DNA from: Kribbella italica | GTDB lineage: Bacteria; Actinomycetota; Actinomycetes; Propionibacteriales; Kribbellaceae | Assembly (NCBI RefSeq): GCF_014205135.1 | Contig: NZ_JACHMY010000001.1 | Coordinates: forward strand, 6,076,001-6,140,000 | Direction: 5' to 3' | DNA: 64,000 bases | Shown: positions 1 through 8,142 of the stretch, one piece after another | Layout: every line of letters begins with the position of its first letter | Numbering within the stretch: the first letter of the stretch is position 1 | Position numbers and translations under genes: made by a program | Notes under the pieces: model-generated | Told to the model about the DNA's origin: nothing | The model's input: the letters and a program-made list of their open reading frames with translations, nothing else | Databases searched by the model: none

Positions 1-1
1 C

Positions 2-2062
2 GCGAACTACTACGGCGACCAGTCGAAGGGGTACTACGGCAACTGGTTCACCTGGGAGATCGGCATCTCCGGCTTCGCCGGCAAGACCCTCGCGCTGCTC
101 GACGCGCCGCGCGACCTCGTCACGACGTACGTCGCATCGATGGACGCCTACCTGCGCAGCGGCACCAACGGCGACGTGAATCTCGACTCGCGCTTCCACA
201 CCGGCGCGAACCTCGCCGACATCACCACCAACCGGATCGTCCAGGGCGCGCTGCTCGCCGACGACGCGCGGATCCGCAAGGCGCTGCAGGACCAGTTCAC
301 GGTCTTCGCGACGATCGACCCGTACGACCTGCAGCACGGCGTCACCGACGGGTACTACGCGGACGGCTCGTTCATCCAGCACAGCTCGGTCGCGTACACC
401 GGCTCGTACGGCAAGGGTCTGCTCAGCCGCGTCGTCCAGACCGTCAAGCTGCTCGACGGTACGGCGTACGCGGCAAGCGACGACCTGGTGAAGGTGGTGC
501 AGGGCTGGGTCGAGACCGGGTTCGCGCCGCTGATCTTCGAGGGCTGGATGATGGAGATCGTCAAGGGCCGCGCGGTCTCGCGGCCGGGCACCGGGTACGA
601 CGACGTCGCGGTCGTGATCGAGGCGGTCGTCGACCTCGCCGACTACGCGGCCGCCGCGGACGCGGCGCGGCTGCGGTCGTACGTGAAGTTCACCGCGCGG
701 CCGACGCTGAACCCGAACAGCTTCGTCTCTCCCGTCAGTGTCGCGCGGCTGGCCGAGATCGTCGCAGATCCAGCTGTGGTGCCTGCGGATCTGAACCCGG
801 CGGCCTCGTCGGTGGCGTTCAACGCGATGGACAAGACCGTGCACCGGCGGCCCGGCTACGCGTTCGCGCTGGCGCGGAACTCGGAGCGGATCAGCAAGTA
901 CGAGTACATGAGTGGTGAGAACCTGCTGCCGTGGTTCCAGGGTGACGGCGCGTACTACCTCTATCTGTCGGGGCAGGACCAGACGCAGGCGTACGGCGTC
1001 GACTACTTCACCACCGTGTCGCCGTACGGGCTGGCGGGGGTGACCGCGCCGGTCGAGACGCGCCAGTCGATCCCCGCGCTGTACGGGACGGCGTACTACG
1101 ACAACCCGACGCACCCGCTGAACTTCACCCCGTCGTCGGAGTCGCAGAACACCTACGTGTACTTCCCGACCGGCACGAACCGGCACTCCGGTGGCGCGAC
1201 CTTGGACGCGGTCGGGGCGGTCGGGTGGGTGCAGTCCGACGACTACGCCTACGCGCAGCGGGCCGAACTGCCCGACGATTTCGTTGTCTACCGCAACGCT
1301 TCGGCGACCAAGTCGTGGTTCCTGCTCGACGACCAGATCGTCGTCCTGGCCGCGGGCGCCGGCGACGCCCGGCGCGCGGCGACGACGACCGTCGATGCCC
1401 GTCCGTCGGTGGCTCTGCCTGCTGTCGAAGGCGTCCTCCGCAACGGCCGCCGCTGGTCGGGCGCGGGCGTCGCGGATCTCCGCTGGCTCCACTACTCCAA
1501 CGGCGCCCAGTCGGTCGGCTACTACTTCCACGCTGGTTCCCGGGCCCGCGTGGGTCTGGATCAGGTCACCCGCAGCCGCCGCGTCATCCGTACGTCGAAC
1601 CCGGACACCGCGGTCACCCGCAACGTCTTCTCCCTGACCCTCGACCACGCTGCCGGCGCGCTCACCTCCCACGCGTACTCGCTGCTCCCCAACGCGAGCC
1701 GCACTCAGCTGGCCACCCACCGCCCGCCGCGCATCCTCACCAACACCACCCGAGGCCAGGCCATCCAGTCCGCCAACCTCACGGCCGCCAACACCTTCAC
1801 CTCCGGCCCCCACTTCCTCCCCGGCCTGATCATCGACGGCCCCGCCTCCACGATCACCCGCACCACCGGCCGTCACCTCACGGTGGCTGTCTCCGACCCC
1901 ACCTTCGCCCGCGCGACGATCACGCTGACGATCCCGGCCCGCTGGCTCACCCTCACGGCCCCCAACCCCGCCGTCCGCCTCACCCACACCCTCCTCGGCA
2001 CCCGCGTGACCTTCACCACCCACCACCAACACGGCGCAACCATCACCGCCAAGCTGCGTTAG
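2..2062 (+). CDS. Polysaccharide lyase family 8 (hyaluronate/chondroitin/xanthan lyase-like), 5' truncated by window edge
   Basis: The reading frame is open from base 2, so the true start lies upstream; the first ATG inside the window (base 140) is internal. The first residues read NWFTWEIGI, the conserved alpha-toroid segment of PL8 enzymes. The catalytic triad of the family is visible: Asn in TGAN (about base 209), His in DGSFIQH and Tyr in YTGSYG, with His and Tyr nine residues apart as in streptococcal hyaluronate lyase. The rest is the beta-sandwich region. PL8 enzymes cleave uronic-acid polysaccharides by beta-elimination outside the cell; the signal peptide would be upstream. Hyaluronate, chondroitin AC or xanthan specificity cannot be decided. 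The last 400 bases are unusually rich in CAC/ACC codons. Confidence 0.9.
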   Translation, partial: ANYYGDQSKGYYGNWFTWEIGISGFAGKTLALLDAPRDLVTTYVASMDAYLRSGTNGDVNLDSRFHTGANLADITTNRIVQGALLADDARIRKALQDQFTVFATIDPYDLQHGVTDGYYADGSFIQHSSVAYTGSYGKGLLSRVVQTVKLLDGTAYAASDDLVKVVQGWVETGFAPLIFEGWMMEIVKGRAVSRPGTGYDDVAVVIEAVVDLADYAAAADAARLRSYVKFTARPTLNPNSFVSPVSVARLAEIVADPAVVPADLNPAASSVAFNAMDKTVHRRPGYAFALARNSERISKYEYMSGENLLPWFQGDGAYYLYLSGQDQTQAYGVDYFTTVSPYGLAGVTAPVETRQSIPALYGTAYYDNPTHPLNFTPSSESQNTYVYFPTGTNRHSGGATLDAVGAVGWVQSDDYAYAQRAELPDDFVVYRNASATKSWFLLDDQIVVLAAGAGDARRAATTTVDARPSVALPAVEGVLRNGRRWSGAGVADLRWLHYSNGAQSVGYYFHAGSRARVGLDQVTRSRRVIRTSNPDTAVTRNVFSLTLDHAAGALTSHAYSLLPNASRTQLATHRPPRILTNTTRGQAIQSANLTAANTFTSGPHFLPGLIIDGPASTITRTTGRHLTVAVSDPTFARATITLTIPARWLTLTAPNPAVRLTHTLLGTRVTFTTHHQHGATITAKLR

Positions 2063-2079
2063 AGGCAGGATCCCGACGT

Positions 2080-2168
2080 CCACCACTGATCAACCTGCCG
2101 CCAACCGCCGACTTCACCCCCCGCACACGCCTGAGCAGAACCGACCGAGCGAGGTTGATCAGTGCTGG
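2080..2168. terminator. Inverted repeat between convergent genes, possible bidirectional terminator
   Basis: Arms 2080-2096 and 2152-2168 pair over 17 bp with one mismatch; the inner 13 bp (CACTGATCAACCT and its complement) are perfect. The loop is 55 nt, long for a simple terminator. It fills the gap between the lyase stop and the stop of the convergent membrane protein. Confidence 0.4.
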
Positions 2169-2180
2169 GCGTCGGCTGGG

Positions 2181-4382
2181 TCAGCTGCCGCCGGCTCCGA
2201 CGAGTTGGCCGTCGAGGGAGAGGATTTGGAGTTTTCCCTGGCCCTTCGGGGGGATGACGACGGCCAGTTGGTGGAGGTAGTCCTGGTGGAGGGTTTGGGT
2301 GTACTTCACGTAGCTGCTGAAGGCGGTGGGAGGGCCGCTGGTCCAGTACGCGTTGGAGCCGGGCTCGACGCGTTGGAGGTACTGCTCGGTGAGGGCGAGG
2401 AAGACCAGCGCCCGGCCGTCCGCGGTGATGAAGGTGAGAGGGTCGCCGGAGGGGCGGAAGGTGTCGGTGGCCGTGGCGATGTAGGGCTTCTTGGCGTCGG
2501 TGACCTTGTCCTTGGCGCGCTGGTTGAGCAGCGTGACGGTCCCGGGCGACGGCGTGAAGAGGCTTGCCTTGGGTGAGTTCGGTCCGCCCGTGAGGTACTC
2601 CGCGAGGTTGGCGGCCGCGGACTGCGGGAGGCTGGCGAGCTTGCTCATGTCGGTCTTGGTCGGGGCGCGGAGGCCCTCGAGCGGCGGGAGTTTGACGGTC
2701 GTGCTCGGATAGACCGAGTACTTGAGCACCCACGGGTCGCCCGCGGTCGTGCGCTCCCAGACGCCGAGCTGCTTGTTGTCGGGGCTGGTCGAGACGCCCG
2801 ACGCGACGACGAAGCGCATCGGGTACGCCCCGTACTGCGGCGCGCCGACCACCGGCTCGGTGTACGTGAACGGCTTGACCTTGTCCTTGCCGGTCTCGTC
2901 GGTCTTCCGGCCGATCTGGTACCCGGCGCGGGTCATCGCGAGCGTCGGGTCGGTCTCGATCGCCTCGGCCAGCTTGGGGTTGCGGGCCTGGTTGGCCTGG
3001 TTGTTCAGGTCGTTGTACTTCTCGACGACGGCCAGCCCGCCCGCCACCGTCACAGCCGCCCGGGTGAACGGGCCGCTGCTGGTGTTCTCCTGCGGTACGG
3101 CGACGCAACCGGTTGCCGTCAGCAACAGCATGCCGCCGGTGAGGGCGGAGACCACGCGCTTCGCCTTGGGCGGCGAGTACGCCGGGGCCTGGTACTGCGG
3201 CGGGATGCCCGGCACGGGGGCCGGGCGGGGGGCGGGCTCGTCGGCCGGCTCGGGCCGGGGCGCGGATGCGCCCGTGCCCGTGCCCGGGCGAGACGAACCC
3301 GCCGAGGTGGGCGCCGAACCCGCTGGGGTGGGGGCCGACCCCGCTGAGGCGGGGGTCGAGCCGGACGAGGCGGCGCCTGAGCCGGACGACGCGGGGCCTG
3401 AACCGGACGACGCGGGGCCTGAACCGGACGAGGCCGGGCCTGAACCCATCGAGATGGGGGCCGAGCCCGCCGACGAGGGAGCTGGGGTCGAGGCGGGGGC
3501 CGGACCCGAGGTCGGCGCGGGAGTCGGGGCTGGGGCAGGCGCGGACGGGCGCACCGGAGCGGGCGCCGGGTCCTGCGCGGGGAAAGGCGAGCGCACCGGC
3601 ACCGGGTCTTGCGCGGGCACAGCCGGGCGCACAGGCGCGGGCACGGGCGGGCGCACAGGCGCCGGATCCTGCGCGGGGACGGGCGGGTGCGCCGCGGCGG
3701 TCGGGCGGCTCGGCACTGTCGGCACGACGTACGGCATCGTCTCCTGCCGCGTCACCGGCGCACTCGGCTCCTCCGGTCGCCGGCGACGCGGCATCACCAG
3801 CCAGATCCCCAGGAACAGCAGAATCAGCCCGGCCCCGAGCACCACCAGGCAGATCCCGAACAGGCCCTTGAGCTCGGCGCCGAACGTCACCGTGGCATCG
3901 ACTCCCGGCGTACCGTCCGCGTTCATCACCACCACGTCGTACGCGCCGTCCAGCGTCTCCCACTCGGCGGACTGCTTCCCCGCGCCGCCCGCGTCCGCGA
4001 CCCACCAGTCCAGCCCGGTCGGCGGGTTCAGCCGCTCGGAGCCGCCCTTCATCTCCTGCGTCGCGATGTCCGACGGCAGGTCGAAGCGGACGATCCGCGT
4101 GTACGACGCCTCGCCGAGGTAGCTGCTGACATCCAGGTCGTGGGCGACCCCGACGAACACCGGCCGCGCGCTCGACGCCGTCACGTGCAGCGTGAAGCCG
4201 TGCCGGGCGAGCAGGTCGGGGGCGGTGGCGACGGCGAGGCCGCGACTGGTCAGCCGCTGCTCACCGGTCTCGACGGTGCTGTCCGGGCCGACCAGCCAGA
4301 ACGCGGAGGCGGCCCCGGCAAGCGTGGCGACCACCCCCACGAGCGCGAGTGGCAGACCGAGGGTGATGCGGGCGAAACGCAT
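2181..4382 (-). CDS. Large membrane protein: two TM segments, Pro/Ala/Ser-rich linker, internal lipobox-like segment and C-terminal DUF8094-like domain
   Basis: 733 aa. An N-terminal hydrophobic segment (about residues 8-30), an extracytoplasmic part of about 140 residues, and a second TM (about 174-196) followed by an Arg-rich stop. Residues about 203-400 are a low-complexity Pro/Ala/Ser linker with repeated GPASSGS units. A third hydrophobic stretch (about 408-428) ends in LLTATGC with Cys426, which looks exactly like a lipoprotein signal peptide and lipobox. The remaining 300 residues resemble the DUF8094 domain of actinobacterial lipoproteins (family recalled, not searched). It looks like a membrane protein fused in frame to a complete lipoprotein. 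Function unknown. The antisense ORF over the linker is a composition shadow. Confidence 0.75.
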   Translation of the reverse strand: MRFARITLGLPLALVGVVATLAGAASAFWLVGPDSTVETGEQRLTSRGLAVATAPDLLARHGFTLHVTASSARPVFVGVAHDLDVSSYLGEASYTRIVRFDLPSDIATQEMKGGSERLNPPTGLDWWVADAGGAGKQSAEWETLDGAYDVVVMNADGTPGVDATVTFGAELKGLFGICLVVLGAGLILLFLGIWLVMPRRRRPEEPSAPVTRQETMPYVVPTVPSRPTAAAHPPVPAQDPAPVRPPVPAPVRPAVPAQDPVPVRSPFPAQDPAPAPVRPSAPAPAPTPAPTSGPAPASTPAPSSAGSAPISMGSGPASSGSGPASSGSGPASSGSGAASSGSTPASAGSAPTPAGSAPTSAGSSRPGTGTGASAPRPEPADEPAPRPAPVPGIPPQYQAPAYSPPKAKRVVSALTGGMLLLTATGCVAVPQENTSSGPFTRAAVTVAGGLAVVEKYNDLNNQANQARNPKLAEAIETDPTLAMTRAGYQIGRKTDETGKDKVKPFTYTEPVVGAPQYGAYPMRFVVASGVSTSPDNKQLGVWERTTAGDPWVLKYSVYPSTTVKLPPLEGLRAPTKTDMSKLASLPQSAAANLAEYLTGGPNSPKASLFTPSPGTVTLLNQRAKDKVTDAKKPYIATATDTFRPSGDPLTFITADGRALVFLALTEQYLQRVEPGSNAYWTSGPPTAFSSYVKYTQTLHQDYLHQLAVVIPPKGQGKLQILSLDGQLVGAGGS

Positions 4383-4511
4383 GTATGGGGCTCCCGTTGA
4401 CGACTTGTCAGGTCCAGGGCGGAGGACCGACCGGCACAGACCCTAACCACAGGCAGAGGTCGGCCGTCGTTCACGAATAACTGATCGGGCAGCGATCTGT
4501 TACTGTCTTCG

Positions 4512-4537
4512 AGTTAGTGAATGGCCATTTATAAACT
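4512..4537. promoter_or_regulatory. Palindromic operator in the leader of the TetR gene
   Basis: A 26-bp palindrome centred on TGGCCA, with 10 of 13 base pairs symmetric (arms AGTTAGTGAATGG / CCATTTATAAACT). It lies 17 bases before the GTG start at 4554. Position and symmetry fit autoregulation by the TetR protein encoded just downstream. It also covers an upstream ATG (4521), arguing that this ATG is not the start. Confidence 0.55.
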
Positions 4538-4553
4538 GCCGAGGGGGTACGCC

Positions 4554-5144
4554 GTGGCTCGCCCACGCCTGATCGACGACGACGCGATCCTGGACGCGAC
4601 GCGCGTCGTACTGGCCGAACTGGGCCCGGTGAAGCTGACCCTGGCGGCCGTCGGCGCGCGGGTCGGGCTGGCCGCGCCGACGCTCATCCAGCGGTTCGGC
4701 TCCAAGCGCGGGCTGCTGCTCGCGTCCGCGGCCCGGTCCCCGCTGATGGTGATCCGCGCGGCCGCGGAGGCCGAGGCGCGCAACACCTCGCCGATGGCCG
4801 CGCTGCGCGACTTCGCGCTGTCGAGCGTCGCCCACATCGAGCGGCGTGAGCAGCTCGGCAACGGACTGGGGTTCGTGCAGCTGGACGTCGCCGATCCCGA
4901 GTTCCGCGAGCACGCGCTGGCGCACTCGGCCGCGATCGTCGACACCACCGCGCGGCTCCTCGGTGCCGCCCGGACGGCCGGCGAGCTGAAGCCTTCCGCC
5001 GATGTCGACGCGCTCGCCCGCCTGACCCTGGTCTGTTTCAACGGCGCCCTGCAGGTCTGGGCCGTGAACGGCTGGGGCTCGCTGACCGACTTCCTGCGCG
5101 ACCAGCTCGACCTGCTGCTCGCGCCGTACCTGATCGAGGAGTGA
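4554..5144 (+). CDS. TetR/AcrR family transcriptional regulator
   Basis: 196 aa from GTG 4554, which follows GAGGGGG at 4541-4547 with 6-nt spacing. The upstream ATG at 4521 lies inside the palindromic operator and has no ribosome site. The N-terminal helix-turn-helix runs from DAILDATRVVLAELG through LTLAAVGARVGLAAPTLIQR to FGSKRGLLLA, the usual TetR pattern. The C-terminal ligand domain is unassigned. The stop is one base before the start of the CPBP protease gene, so the two are probably one transcript, and the regulator likely controls both through the palindrome. Confidence 0.88.
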   Translation: MARPRLIDDDAILDATRVVLAELGPVKLTLAAVGARVGLAAPTLIQRFGSKRGLLLASAARSPLMVIRAAAEAEARNTSPMAALRDFALSSVAHIERREQLGNGLGFVQLDVADPEFREHALAHSAAIVDTTARLLGAARTAGELKPSADVDALARLTLVCFNGALQVWAVNGWGSLTDFLRDQLDLLLAPYLIEE

Positions 5145-5145
5145 C

Positions 5146-5889
5146 ATGTTTCTGCGCGTAGCCGTCTTCTACGTCGCCACGCTGCTGTTCTCAGGCCTAC
5201 TGATCGCTCTACAGGGCGGTATCGGACCGGATCCGGACCTGCTGGAGCTGGTGCAGTTCGCGCCGGCACTCGGCGTCGGGCTGATGTTCGTGCTGTTCCG
5301 CCGTACGACGCGTGTGGAGGCTCGCTTCACGCCGGTCGAGGTGGTCGCCCGCAAGTCCGCGCTGGTCGCCGGGATCGTGGTCGCCGCGATGGCCGTGTCG
5401 GTCGTCGTCCATGTGGTCGCCGGGCAGCCGCTGCACTTCGACGAACAGAAGTACCCGCTGTGGGCGCTGACCTTCACGATGCTGATCGGCTCGGCCGGCG
5501 AGGAACTCGGCTGGCGCGCCTACCTCCAGCCGTACTTGCAGACCCGGTACGGCGTACTGCGCTCGTCGCTCACCGTCGGCGTCCTGTGGGGCGTGTGGCA
5601 CGTCGGCGGGTTCGCGAACGGGCCGGTCTTCATGGGCGCGTTCCTGGTGATGACGATCTCCCTGTCGGTCGTCCTGGGCGCCGTGCTCCAGTCCGCACGC
5701 GGCACAAATCTCGCCGTCGCGACCGTCGCTCACACGGCGGTCAACCTGTCGATGTTCGCACTGTTCGACGAGGAGTCGGGCCACGCGTTCCCGATGGTGG
5801 CGATGGCCGGCGCGTGGCTGGTTGCCGCCGTCGTCACGCATCGGCTCTTGCGGCCGACAGTGGTTGCCCCGGTGTTGGTGACACGCTGA
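5146..5889 (+). CDS. CPBP family intramembrane glutamic endopeptidase (CAAX protease/Abi type)
   Basis: 247 aa, mostly hydrophobic with about six to seven membrane segments. The three family motifs are present: GEELGWRAYLQP (the EExxxR motif), WHVGGF (first conserved His) and HTAVN (second His). The start ATG is one base after the TetR stop, with GAGGA at 5136-5140 as ribosome site. CPBP proteins are integral membrane proteases, some linked to bacteriocin self-immunity or membrane-anchored substrate processing; the substrate here is unknown. Co-transcription with the TetR gene suggests induction by a small molecule. Confidence 0.88.
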   Translation: MFLRVAVFYVATLLFSGLLIALQGGIGPDPDLLELVQFAPALGVGLMFVLFRRTTRVEARFTPVEVVARKSALVAGIVVAAMAVSVVVHVVAGQPLHFDEQKYPLWALTFTMLIGSAGEELGWRAYLQPYLQTRYGVLRSSLTVGVLWGVWHVGGFANGPVFMGAFLVMTISLSVVLGAVLQSARGTNLAVATVAHTAVNLSMFALFDEESGHAFPMVAMAGAWLVAAVVTHRLLRPTVVAPVLVTR

Positions 5890-5893
5890 GCCC

Positions 5894-6334
5894 ATGCCTG
5901 TACGCCGCCTGACACCGTCCGACTGGACCGACCTGTGGCCGCTGCTCCAGGGCTTCGGGACCAAGCTGCCCGAGGACGAGGCGCGGGACGTGTACGGCGA
6001 GCTGCTCGTGGACCCGCGCTGGGCGATCTTCGGCGCCTTGTTCGAGGACCGACTGATCGGGTACGCCGCCGCGCAGAACTATGGGCCGCACTTGCGCGCC
6101 GGGCGGCGGCATCAGGGGCGGCTGCACGACCTGTACGTCGAGCCGGGCGCTCGCCGTACAGGCGTTGGGCGGGAGCTGGTCGCGGCGGTGGTGGAGTGGG
6201 CCGCCGGGGAGGTGCGCTGGCTGGAGTGGCAGGCGCACCACGAGCGGGCCGCGCCGTTCTACGAGCGGCTCGGGTACCGAGGGGCGGCTTGTCCGCAGCC
6301 GGAGTATCCGACGTTCGAGATCGACTTCGGTTAG
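5894..6334 (+). CDS. GNAT family N-acetyltransferase
   Basis: 146 aa with the acetyl-CoA binding motif around LYVEPGARRTGVGRELVAAV (R/Q-x-x-G-x-G/A form) and the C-terminal EWQAHHERAAPFYERLGY segment typical of GNAT folds. It starts four bases after the CPBP protease stop and could be the third gene of that operon. The 3' end overlaps the stop of the convergent MerR-clamp gene by four bases. The acceptor substrate is unknown. Confidence 0.88.
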   Translation: MPVRRLTPSDWTDLWPLLQGFGTKLPEDEARDVYGELLVDPRWAIFGALFEDRLIGYAAAQNYGPHLRAGRRHQGRLHDLYVEPGARRTGVGRELVAAVVEWAAGEVRWLEWQAHHERAAPFYERLGYRGAACPQPEYPTFEIDFG

Positions 6335-7377
6335 AGGCGGTTCGGCATGACCAGGGTGGTGAAGGTGCCCTGGTCGGCGGAGCGGATGACGACGGGGCGG
6401 TCGGGTGCGTGGATCTCGAGGAGGACGTCGGGGCCTACGCCGGTCGCGAGGGCTTCGGCGAGCAGGCGGGTGGTGAAGCCGATCCGGAGTGGGGCGCCGG
6501 TGATGATCGCCTCCAGCTTCTGGTTGCCGATGCCAATCGTTTCGCTTTCGATGCCTAGAGCAACTACCTCGTCGGTGCCGAGGAGTTCGGCGAGGGCGGC
6601 GCGGTCGGCCATCACCCGGCAGACCGGTGGTTCCAGCCCGTCCAGGATCAGTTGGTAGTCGGGGTACTCGGCATCCATCGACGCGAGGGTCCGCGTCTCC
6701 GCGGAGGTTGACAGCGTGAGGTCGCTTCCGGCCCGCAGGTGGACCGTGTCCGCGGCGGCCAGCCACCGCGTCAACTCGGTCAACGCCGGCGCCGGGATCA
6801 GGATCGCTCCGGGGGTGCCGTCGAAGGACTGCGGATGCAGCTTGCGGACCGCGAGCCGGTACCTGTCGGTGGCGACGAGGGTGACTTCGGTTTCGCTCAG
6901 TTCGATCCGTACGCAACCAAGCGCAGGGATCGGCTCAGGTTCTGCGGCCGCCGGGGCCACCTGGCGGATCGCGCTGGCGAGCTCCGGGCCGCCGAGGGTC
7001 ACCTGGGGCGACTTGCTGGACGTACTGGATAGCCCCGCGAGGATCCGCTGCGCGGCCTGGCGAGTGCTGGCCGCCTTCTGCTCGACCGTCCGCAGATGCG
7101 CCTCGACCACCGCCACCGCCGCCGCGGCTCCCGGCGCGCCGTCGAGCACCCGGCGTACCTCCGGAAGCGGCAGATCGATCTCCCGCAGATCCCGCAACAA
7201 CCGAGCCCGCTGCTCCTGGTCGGGCGCGTAGTACCGGTACCCGTTCCCCTCGTCGACCACCGCCGGCCGCAGTGCCCCGCAATCGTCGTAGAACCGCAGC
7301 GCGCTGGGCGTCAACCCCACCCGCCGCGCAAACGCGCTGATGCTCACCAGGTCGTCCACCACGCCTCGATCCAACAC
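6331..7377 (-). CDS. MerR-family regulator fused to DNA polymerase III beta-clamp-like domains
   Basis: 348 aa from GTG 7377 (in-frame GTGs lie 15-33 bases inside; the start is uncertain). Residues about 10-80 are a MerR helix-turn-helix (ISAFARRVGLTPSALRFYDDCGAL...GYRYY), followed by a dimerisation helix to about 115. Residues about 128-245 match the middle domain of the DnaN sliding clamp, including ATDRYRLAVR (169-178). Residues about 250-348 match its last domain and end LVMPNRL. The first clamp domain is absent. In E. coli beta the TDGHRL and C-terminal MPMRL segments line the pocket that holds clamp-binding peptides; both are retained here as TDRYRL and MPNRL. The role is unknown. A link between DNA binding and clamp-interacting proteins is inference. 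Confidence 0.88.
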   Translation of the reverse strand: MLDRGVVDDLVSISAFARRVGLTPSALRFYDDCGALRPAVVDEGNGYRYYAPDQEQRARLLRDLREIDLPLPEVRRVLDGAPGAAAAVAVVEAHLRTVEQKAASTRQAAQRILAGLSSTSSKSPQVTLGGPELASAIRQVAPAAAEPEPIPALGCVRIELSETEVTLVATDRYRLAVRKLHPQSFDGTPGAILIPAPALTELTRWLAAADTVHLRAGSDLTLSTSAETRTLASMDAEYPDYQLILDGLEPPVCRVMADRAALAELLGTDEVVALGIESETIGIGNQKLEAIITGAPLRIGFTTRLLAEALATGVGPDVLLEIHAPDRPVVIRSADQGTFTTLVMPNRL

Positions 7378-7647
7378 CTTCCACCCACTCGAAGGTCAAC
7401 AGGCGAGCCTGCCGCGGCGGGCTCGTACGACGCAGTACCTGCGAACCCGGCCGGCGTCGTCCCCGGACTTCCACCACTCACCAACCTCCCACAACGGCCG
7501 CTTTCCAGGGCGCCGCAGGCGGGACCTTCGGTATCTCCGCCGACCTACTGAGTGCTGCAGGTCCGCCGCGGCACCCCAAGCCGAGAGACGACGCGCGGAG
7601 GGTAGGCGCGGGCGACGGCTGGTGGCCGGGGTGGGGACAATGGTGGA

Positions 7648-8121
7648 GTGTCGAGGCTGTTCGTGGTGACCGGAGCGCCGGGGGCGGGCAAGTCCACTGT
7701 CGTGCCCGAGCTGCTGCGGCTGAGCGCCGGCGGGCTGGTCGTGATGGACATGGACGAACTGCTCGACGACGACGGTTCGCTGCTGGGGATCACGATCACC
7801 GACCCGGCCGCGGCGCCGCACTGGCCGGCGTACAACACGCTCTGGCTGCGGATCACCGAACTGGTTCGCCGCTCGGGCATCCCGGTCCTTCTGCTCGGAC
7901 CGCTGACACCCAGCCAGCTGCCGGAGGGGCGCTGGCTGCACCTCGACTGCCCGGACGACGTACGGCGAAAGCGGCTGACTGCTCGCGATTGGTCCGCCGA
8001 CGAGATCGAGGACGCGGTCCGCGACGCGGCCGAGCTCCGCACGCTCGTCCCGCGGTCGGTGCAGGGCGGCGGTACGCCGGAGGAGTCGGCGCGCGAGATT
8101 CTGGCCTGGGTCAACGACTAG
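7648..8121 (+). CDS. P-loop ATP/GTP-binding protein, small kinase-like
   Basis: 157 aa from GTG 7648 (GGTGGA before it). A Walker A motif sits at the N-terminus: GAPGAGKST. LVVMDMDELL follows where shikimate/adenylate-type kinases carry an acidic Walker B-like strand. DVRRKRLTARDW resembles a lid/arginine segment of nucleotide kinases. Length and layout fit a small-molecule or nucleoside kinase of the AAA-33 group; the substrate is not identifiable. It is divergent from the MerR-clamp gene across a 270-bp gap. Confidence 0.8.
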   Translation: MSRLFVVTGAPGAGKSTVVPELLRLSAGGLVVMDMDELLDDDGSLLGITITDPAAAPHWPAYNTLWLRITELVRRSGIPVLLLGPLTPSQLPEGRWLHLDCPDDVRRKRLTARDWSADEIEDAVRDAAELRTLVPRSVQGGGTPEESAREILAWVND

Positions 8122-8142
8122 GCCATTCGAACGCCCGCCAGG

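Noticed and set aside
2059..4005. Long minus-strand Arg/Pro-rich ORF, and a plus-strand ORF at 2722-4122
   Set aside because: Both are composition shadows of the 733-aa membrane protein gene; they show no motifs and repetitive Arg/Gly/Pro composition.
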